The notes below the pieces were generated by a model, which was given only the letters and a program-made list of their open reading frames with translations, did not search any database and had not been told where the DNA came from. From NCBI GenBank assembly GCA_030062745.1, contig CP099848.1:2633501-2697500 (forward strand): a stretch of DNA of 64,000 bases. Reading direction: 5' to 3'. The position numbers and the translations under genes were made by a program. Below, piece after piece: positions 55,990-64,000 of this stretch. The stretch is from Capitulum mitella. Its lineage: Eukaryota > Arthropoda > Thecostraca > Pollicipedomorpha > Pollicipedidae. The stretch's first letter is position 1. The number at the start of each line of letters is the position of its first letter.

Positions 55990-57711
55990 GGACTTAGGTT
56001 TTGTCGGCGTGCATGAAGCGTTGTCGGCTCTGAATGTCGCAGACCACGCTTCGGGGCCGTGCCTCAGGATGTCCGGCGTGCTGAACTGAGGTTTTGTTCC
56101 CAGCGGTAATCACATGGACCTCGCGGCGCGCGAACTTGGTCAGGAGGCTCGCGGGAAACTGGTTCGCTGCGGCGCGTCCCGTGCACGCGCTTTTTACAGT
56201 TTTGCGGCGGGAGAGACGTAATGGATACAACGTGCGGGTTTTTGTACCGTGGACTGGAGGCCTCTGGAGCTGCCTCGCGAAGTCACGCCTAACGTACTTA
56301 GTAGTTTTGGTCTGACCAGTCTTGAGAGGGAAGGGGCCAAAGGGTAAGTCTCCGTCAAACCACTGCCACACGAATGCCTTATTCGAGACATAGGGCAAAG
56401 CGACCGCTCTATCATTTTTATGGCATGACACCGTTGTTCTTTCGCGACATGCTAGCACGTCCGTAAGCTGAAGGAACTGAGAAGGGTCGGCGCGGACACA
56501 CTGACAGCATCGCAAACAAAACACTCAAACCACCTGTTTATTAAACGCCACGGCCTAGTGCTTACGCGGGGGCGTGATAATGCGTTAGATTCTTCCCAAC
56601 GCGCGAAACAGCCGGCGGTGCCACGACCGAAGCGTGCAACTCGTTTCAGGTATCTTCCAAGTCCGCGTCACTGGCGGCCACAGGCGCGAGTCGGCCGCGC
56701 TCCGCGCCGGCGGTTTCCGTTCGCGGCACGTCACGACGAGCACCGTTTTCGTCGCCGTCTCGACAGCACCCGTCGATAATTGCACCGCGGCGGCCCACGA
56801 GGGCTGGAACTCGCGTCAAACTCGCGGCTGGAGGAAGGTCTCGTCCACACGCCGACGCAAACGGGCGGCGGGGGCTACAACTACTTCGCCCTAATAAACC
56901 TTCACTAACACGACTTAACGCGTCGACCTAACAACACGCCGCAAAGGCCCGAAAAGCGATAGAAATAACAATTGCCAGGCGCATCAGCATTACAGCACAG
57001 CTGGCGGAGACTTGTACATGGTTCAAAAGTGCCTCCATCTCCAAACTGCGGGCATAGACATCTGCGGATACGACCCGAACCGTTGCAGAAAAGGCACATC
57101 GGCGCGCGGCAGTGAGCATCCAGTCAAACAGATGCCCTCATTTCCAATTCTCAAGTTCCAGTCAGGTCCGCATCGAAGGCCGTGCGGCCACAGCTCTGGG
57201 CCAAACTCCTTCGGCCCGACGTTCCTTCGGAGTCAAGGCGTTTCCTCTTCCACCTGCCGTTCCAACCTTCGGTTCCTGATGGCGCTCTCCGGGCTCGGAT
57301 GAAGAGCTCTGAGTACCCCGAGATCGGTTCCCGCCTTCCTGTACGCCTTTCGGTGGCCTCCAGTAGAACTCCCTCGACGTCAGGTGCTGCTTCCACCGGT
57401 TTCAGTAGCACTCCTCCGATCCCAACGGTGTTCTTCACGCTTGCGGCGAGCTCCCTCGGTATCAACTAGCGGCGAACACTCAGTTTCCGATGGCGGTGAA
57501 CTCCCTCGGTTCCCGATGGCGGTGAACTTCCTCGGTCTCCGACTGCGCTGAACAAGTTCGGTTTCGACAGCTGCGAGCCCCTTCAGTCTCCGACGGGCTT
57601 CCGCAGCAGATGCTCCCGGCCGCGTCCCCTCTCCAGCTCCCAGTTTCTACCACGAGGGGGGGGGCTGCTCGTCGAGCGGACGCCGCCGTCAGCGCCGCCG
57701 TTCAGCGCCCT
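55990..57711. other. Convergent intergenic region between Sm G and CNC
   Basis: The two genes converge here. The minus strand has AATAAA at about 56535-56540, 1.2 kb past the CNC stop, a possible signal for a long CNC 3' UTR. At 57480-57570 there is a short array of about 30-bp units (GATGGCGGTGAACTCCCTCGG), and G8 at 57657-57664. No other gene was recognised. Confidence 0.45.
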
Positions 57712-60700
57712 TCACTCGGGTCTGTCGTGCTGCGTGCGGTGGGAGGCCGGGTCGGGCACGACGACAGCGACCCTGGCGGAGCCGCGCGGCACCAGCAGCA
57801 CGTCGCCGTCGGCCGACAGCTGCAGGCTGTACTGGTCCGGAGAATAGGGCAGTCCGTCGGCGTCGCGCAGCGACTGGGAGCGGAAACCGGGGGCACGAGG
57901 TCAGTCGGCGGGCGGGCTCAAGGTCAAACGTCACGGTCGAGCTTAGACTCAGGGCTAGAGCCGTGCCCAGGGCCCAGAGCCTCTGGTCAAACGTCACAGC
58001 TAGGTTCAGGGCTCACTGGCCACAGCCCAGGGGCCCGATCACGGGTCAGGGTACGAGCCTAGGGCCAGCACGACCCAGGCTCGACAGCACAACCGAACAG
58101 TCCGGTTCCAGCAGCGGTGGATGCCGAACAGCAGCGCAGCTCCAGCAGCCACAGCCGACAGTGAATTCAGAGCTATTCCTTCGCAGGAGTCGCAAAGACC
58201 ACGTCAACACGCAGTCGAGGAACTCACAACGAAGCTTCTCAGCAAACCGACATCTGCTTACCGCTACGACCAGCTCAAGGTTAACAACAACGGCTGAAAA
58301 CCTGGATGCACTGACCAGCAGGTCGCAGGTCTCACGCGGAAGAAAAGCATCGTTTTTCCGTCACCAGTCAACTCCCCCCCCCCGGGAAGTCTGCCACCGC
58401 CTACCGTGCTTCAGCGCTCGCCGCTGCCGGCTCACCTCGAAGACGTGTCGGTGCAGCTGGGCGTACTTCTTCTGGATGCGCGCGCGCTCCTCGGTCAGAA
58501 ACTGGTGTTCGGACAGCATCTTCTGCTTCTGGTCGCGCACCTTCTGCAGGTCCTCCGTCAGCGTGATGATCTGGTCCAGCTTGCGCTTGCGGCAGTTCTG
58601 AGCGGCCAGCTGCGTAGGGATGGACCCACTCAATTGTATCGGTCTTCTTTCACAGTCGTTCGCGTGCTCAACAGACGAACAGCTCAATAGACGCCACGAG
58701 ATCACCACCAGACGGATGACCGCATACAAAACGGCCACGCCGCTCACGTCCGTCGACAGACCGCAGAAGCTGCGCAACCCTTCATCCCCCATGCATTCCC
58801 ACGCGCGATCAAAACCCCGCCGGCAGCCAACAAGGCAGAGGAGCAAACACACCGACACAACGTACAGCGGCTCAATCGACACGACCGCGAGCTCCGAGCC
58901 AAGAACGCCACAAGGTGGAGCTCAATGGGTGAGGACAACCCGCAGCAGCGGCCTACCTCCCGCCACCAGCGGCCCGGCGGTCCGTTCGTTCCGGCCGCGG
59001 CCGGCGCCTCACCTTGTTCTTGCCTCGCCGCCGCACGTCGCGCACCAGGCTCAGCTGCGCCTCGGTCAGCTGATGCTTCGCCAGCCGCTCGTTGAACTCG
59101 TCCATCGGCAGCTGCACAATCTCCTCGGCCGTCAGCGGGATGTTCATGGCGCGCGTGCGTTTTTCGTCTCGCGAAAGCCGCTCGCCCTTACGCTCGCCGG
59201 CTGGGGGACGGACCGGGTCAGTACGGGCGCGGCCGGGACGTGTGATGGGGGATGGCGGTCCTATTGGGCGTGGCATTTGCGCCAGGCCGGCTAGGCAGAG
59301 AAAATAACAGAGCGACAGAGAGAGAACGGGTGCAGTTCGGTAGAAATACAGGAGTCGTAGTTAGCGACACGACAGGAAGGTAACGCCAGTTCTTTCCAGG
59401 ACTTTCCTGGCACAGTCTTCCCAGTCTCACGAAACAAAATCCCACAAAGAAAAAACACTAACGACCTTTGAAGTGGGACCCTGCCTCGCCGTTCCGTGGC
59501 CAAGTCGGCGCTCAGAGAGGCCTGTACCTTCGGTCTCCCGGTACGACCGAGAGCTTGGCGGGATCGTCAGTTCTACGCGAGGACGCAGACCGGGGGGGGG
59601 GGGGGGGCTGACCTTTGTCGCGGGCGATGGGCCGCTGAACCTCGCTCGGGCTCTCGGCCAGCACCGGCTGGTGGTAGCTGTGGTTGTGCGTCACCGCGCC
59701 CAGCCGGTCCGGAGACAACTGTCCAACAGAGAGGCGCGTCATCACACAACCGACGGGCGGTCTGACGTCGCACTGGCGTCCGCCGTCAGATGTCACATGG
59801 GCGCACGACGTCAGCAGAGGAGAATATGGTCCGGCATCACAATGACGGCAGACTACGTCAGCAAAGGACAGCACCATCCCGCAATGCTAGGATACGAAAG
59901 TCCACGTCATCTCCACACGATACAGCGAGGAAAACATATCTGCTCCTCCTCAGAGAGGAGTCGGCAACTACAATGTGTCGCAAGGATAAAAGAACCACAC
60001 CGAATCAACCGAATCCTAACCGAAAAACTCTCTACCAATCGTAATCTTTCCGCATCTTAACGTCCAGCAGCCACAGACCGCCGCCGAAACCGGTTCCAAC
60101 AGACAACTTCCACCCCGACCACATCCTCAGCCGCCCGCCCCCGCCCTCCAGTCCCCGTCTCGCCGGCGCCGGCCGCCCGGCCGGTCCGCTCACCGTCCTG
60201 GTGAAGTGGGCGCTACTGCTGTACTTCAGCTCGGCCGGCTCGCCGGCGGTGGCCGCCTCGCTGGGCGCGGGCGCGTCGGCCGGCGGGTAGGCCGGCAGCA
60301 CGCCGCCCTCCGCGCCGTACCGCTGCGCCGGCGGGCTGGCCGGGGCCGAGGTGGGCGGCGCCGGCGCCGCGCTGCCCCCGCCCGCCGGACTGGTCACGTC
60401 GAACACGTCTGCCGGCACGCCCGTCACGTTATTAGGGGGCTGCTGAGCAACGTCTGACGGCGTGCCGCTGATATTATCGCCATGCTGTTGAACAAGTCTA
60501 ACGACACGTCGCTGGCGTTAATGAGGTTGCGGGGGAGGAACGATGGAGTCAACGGGAATGCGCAAGCCTGTAGGACATACCCGAATTCATCGAGACGTAC
60601 AAACGTGTACGAAAAGCAGAAGCTAAAGGAAATATAAAGGTGCACTTGAAAGGATGTAGTGGTTTCCTGACGCCCGATGGATCCGTTCTTAAAAACACTG

Positions 60701-62659
60701 GAGGAAATGTCGCTGGAAGAACACAAAAAATACAGCGGTCAACTGACTACAAACAATAGGCCTGACGAGAGCTTCGCCCTGGCATCACTCTTTTGCCGCA
60801 GCCCCTCCCCAGCCAGCACACGTACCGTCCTGGGCGTGGAAGAAGCGTTTGCCGTACATCTGGTGTTTCTTCTGGGCCACGGGCAGCCGTGGGCCGCGGC
60901 TGAACGAGTTGGAGCCGGCGCCGCCCGGCGAGGACGAGGACCGGTACGAGCCGAGCTCCTGAAGGTCGGTCTGGGTCGACCTGCCAACGTGGCGCAGTCT
61001 CGAGACATCGGCCAAAAACGTGTCGACGAATACACCAGCCTCGGGGGAACCTTCGGCTCCGAAATGTGGTGACTGAGGGAATCAATGGGTGAATGTGATT
61101 CCCATTCAACAGGAAAACTGCCAATCACTCGGTGAGGGGAAAAAATTTCAGGAAGAAAGGACATCACACGCACTCGGCGATTTTCCTGTCAGTCAAGGGT
61201 TCTATAGGTCTTTACAGGCATTCAATCCTGATTCCTGGATCTCAAAGCAGCCCAGCCCTCAGCTGCCCCCAGTGACCGTCCCCCCCTAAGCTGCCCCAGC
61301 GACCGCCCCGGCCCTAAGCTGCCCTGAGAGACCGTTCCAGCAGTGGCGGCAGGCTTCACTCACTTGGGGAGCTCTGACGGGGGTGAGCTGGCGCCTCCGA
61401 CACCTTGGCTGCTGTTCCAGTCCTGCGGAGCTGCCGACAGAGCACAAAAGATGTGTACGAATTCACAGAGTCGGACAGACCAGCACAACCTTCGGCGTTA
61501 AAAGCACAGGACACAGTGCACGCTGGCACTACTCGAAAGCTTACTACCAGCTTTTCGTGGAAATTTAATGGAGAGATACTGGGGCATGAGCAACAGGGAA
61601 TGCAAGAAAGATGAGAATGTCAACATTAACCCCGTCGACAAGCATCTTACGCGAGGTCAGTCTTCCTGAAAGTCGCATTTCTTAGTCTGGAATTCCAACT
61701 CTAAAGCCAAAAAGCTTGCTAGCCCACATAAGGACAGAAGGCAGTACAAGTGAGAGAACTAGAAGCAAATTTAACCGGACGAAACGCCACAAGAAACTAT
61801 CTAATATGTCGTTCAGGTGCAGCGCAGCTTTCAACACCTTCAAAAAGACTTCAACCAATACGTTTTCCGAGAACTCGACAACCCGCTGATCACAGTACCC
61901 ACGGTGCTCACACCACATTCACAGTGTTCAGTGTTCGCGGTGCTCACCCAGCGCGATGGGCAGCTCGGTCAGCCCCAGGTCGTCCACGTCCAGCAGGTGC
62001 GACAGGAAGCCGGCGTCCTGGTCCAGCTGGGGCACCGCCTCGGCGGCGGTCGGCACCGCGGCCGGCGACAGCTGGCAGAAGGCCATCTCGCTGCCGGCGG
62101 TGGCCGGCGACGGCAGGCTCTCCGCCGTTAGGCTCAGCGGCGAGCTGACCTGGGCCATCGCTCCTGGAGGCACGCACGGACGCCCGTCAGTACTGCACGG
62201 TCGCAGGGAACTTCGTATTTAAATCGGCCCTAGCGCGACACCCAGCGGGTGAGACTGAGACGACAAGCGACCAGCTACGTCGATCTTATCGTAGGAATAG
62301 AACAAACACCGCCAAGGTCCGTTGCATGATAAGCGGCACCACTCTAAACAAAACCAGCGTCCCTTGCACGCTATCGAGAGCACGCATCCACTATCCCATC
62401 TCCCCGTCCTTCCAGAGACGGTAGCCTGGTGAACCCCGGCAGGCCCCCCCCCCCTCCACCCCTGGATAGACCGCCACTGACCGGTTGTTCCGACGAAGCC
62501 CGTCTGCTGGGTCGGCTGGCCGAGCGGCGGCGCCGGCAGCGGCGTCTGCTGGGTCAGCGGCGCCGGCAGCGGCGCCTGCTGGCTGGGCAGCAGCAGGATG
62601 CTGGCCAGGTCCTGCCAGCGCTGCTCCATGCTGACCACCCGCATCAGCGGCTGCCGGGT
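57712..62659 (-). CDS. cnc: Cap'n'collar / NRF-type bZIP transcription factor
   Basis: CNC factors pair with small Maf proteins at antioxidant-response elements. Exons from N to C: 62659-62482 ([16 protein letters not shown]), 62163-61948 ([18 protein letters not shown]), a tentative 61430-61364, 61072-60826 ([15 protein letters not shown]), 60408-60194, 59718-59613 ([12 protein letters not shown]), 59200-59013 (CNC domain: [20 protein letters not shown] ... [10 protein letters not shown]), 58609-58436 (basic region [14 protein letters not shown] and leucine zipper) and 57873-57712 ([22 protein letters not shown]). Phases agree except around 61364, where a C5 run near 61050 may hide an indel. 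This portion is about 515 residues. The 5' end is not resolved: no ETGE-type KEAP1 degron was seen, although DLG occurs in DDLGLTELP, so a longer stress-responsive isoform may start further right. Confidence 0.95.
59591..59607. repeat. G17 homopolymer at a CNC splice donor
   Basis: On the minus strand this is a C17 run starting five bases inside the intron after the donor at 59612. It is a likely polymorphic or mis-assembled site. Confidence 0.9.
60398..60530 (-). repeat. 44-bp tandem triplication at a CNC splice acceptor
   Basis: Three units on the minus strand, each with an AAY-AC/TC core and an AG-AC step: ATTAACGCCAGCGACGTG..TTAGACTTGTTC, then ATAATATCAGCGGCACGCC..TCAGACGTTGCTC, then AATAACGTGACGGGCGTGCC..GCAGACGTGTTC. 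In the last unit GCAG is the acceptor used for the exon at 60408. The upstream units carry the equivalents TCAG and TTAG. Confidence 0.6.
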
Positions 62660-64000
62660 CTGCCGAGAGAAGGGAGGTCAGCGCAGGTCTGAATATTCAG
62701 AAAACGACGGGACGTGTCTGGTGTAGGACTCTTTTAGTGGCCTTCCTGTAACTTTTTCACGTTGAGAGATCAAGACTTTGCTTCGAAAACAGGTTATCTC
62801 ACGTATTGCCACTATACACCATGAATGATAAGACCTGGCAAACAGGAGATAGCCATGCTACGTGGCTTAAAAAACGGTAACGATACAAAAAATATGCGCA
62901 AAAACTTTTCGGACGCTCACAGCTCACGCTCACACCCTCAGCGCAGGATTCGAGCCACCGTGACGAGCTACACGTTACAGGACGAGACCGGCACATCAAA
63001 ATTCCCGCCGCCTACACCGCCTGAACAACGCCGGAACTCTACAGCGACCCGATACGAAACACCGACACACCCAGCATCTCAATACAGGTACACCGTACCT
63101 GGACACCTGCCAGAAGGTGGACCGGGATAAGACACCGCGCCTGAACACGTGCCGGACCGGGGTAGGGACACCACACATGGGCACGCGTAGGACGCCGGGG
63201 GACCAGGGCACTCGGGCAGGGCACCACACCTGAGCACGCGCCGGGCGGCGGCAGACCGGGCGCCGGCGCCGCCGTCACTGCCGCTCGTCCTCGTCCGAGC
63301 TGCTCTGCGCACGGCGCCGCGCAGCGAAATGGAGCCGCCGCCTCCGGACGGCCAATGGCGAGGCGGGGCGGGCCGCCCGCTGCCGCCGCCGCGCCGAACA
63401 ACACTCCGCTGCGACTGCCACCCAGGGGTCGGGCACGGCGGACTGCAGCGCAGCTGAGGTGCCGCTCGTCACGACACGAAGAGATACCGCTCCAGGGCAC
63501 GTCTGCGACTGCACATTGTCGCGCCGGCGCCGGGCGCTCACCAGCCGGACTACGCGCAGCAGGGATCGGCCCTGTCAGTGAGTGCCCCTGCGGGACGTCA
63601 CTCAAAAGCCCTGTCAGCGACCTCTGGATCCATCGGAATCAATGTCGTCACCGGTAGCGCCGCGCACCGCAAGCTGTTTTCGCCCTCCGTCGGCACGTTA
63701 TTATGATTCGGCGAGCAGATGTATTGGCCCTGTGGTTACGGCATCAGCTCGTAATCGTAAGTGACGTAACTACCGACAATCATCGCTATTATGTACAGGG
63801 AAAACACGATAGGCGGTCTGTCTGAAAAATGGCCCGTACCAGGAAAACGTTGGCGTGAAAACGAAAGCGTGGAGGTGCCGGAAAGTGTCAGCTGCGGGCG
63901 TCCCTTTTAGCTACACATTACACCCAAAATAAAAAAGGCACGCGCCATAAACGAGACGAAAAACTGTCCACGAGGACTAAAAACAAGTTATCATCAACCC
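62660..64000. other. Region upstream of the resolved CNC exons
   Basis: A CpG-rich patch at 63230-63600 may hold the CNC promoter or first exon on the minus strand; one frame there ends SSSDEDERQ and then stops. No exon could be proven. The last 400 bases show no recognisable feature. Confidence 0.35.

Overview
The window is animal nuclear DNA, most likely from an arthropod and perhaps a crustacean. Genes are split by GT-AG introns, two of them over 4 kb. Coding exons are very GC-rich, with long Pro and Ala tracts, while introns and spacers are AT-richer. Interstitial copies of the arthropod-type telomere repeat TTAGG occur. The bZIP gene is of cap'n'collar type. The species call is inference; the gene calls rest on domains read directly.

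Layout, left to right: a CABLES gene (3' part, + strand, to 3493); a gene-poor spacer; frataxin (+, 8515-10149); a spacer with a retrotransposon remnant and a 1.7-kb foldback element; an APC gene (+, about 16121-28002) with armadillo repeats, beta-catenin-binding repeats, SAMP motifs and an EB1-type SxIP motif; an unrecognised basic, KEN-box protein gene (+, 30347-32678); a 7-kb spacer with an inverted repeat enclosing TTAGG repeats; microsomal cytochrome b5 (+, 39791-47058); snRNP Sm protein G (+, 48979-55886) with a 5.5-kb first intron holding a decayed retrotransposon; and a CNC/NRF bZIP gene on the minus strand (62659-57712, 5' end unresolved).

The genes do not form an operon or one pathway. 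APC (Wnt), CABLES (CDK/Abl), CNC (stress response), frataxin (Fe-S), cytochrome b5 (ER electron transfer) and SmG (splicing) are unrelated neighbours.

Three features run across the window. First, CpG-depleted blocks (about 7570-10010, 12840-16480, 28985-30455, 34850-37740 and 49750-54740) alternate with CpG-rich sequence and switch sharply, sometimes inside a gene, as expected from mosaic germline methylation. Second, tandem and inverted repeats are common and two arrays duplicate a 3' splice-acceptor region. Third, several clear coding exons change reading frame at G or C runs, which points to assembly indels more than to pseudogenes. No CRISPR arrays, rRNA genes or viral genes were seen, and no tRNA was recognised by eye.
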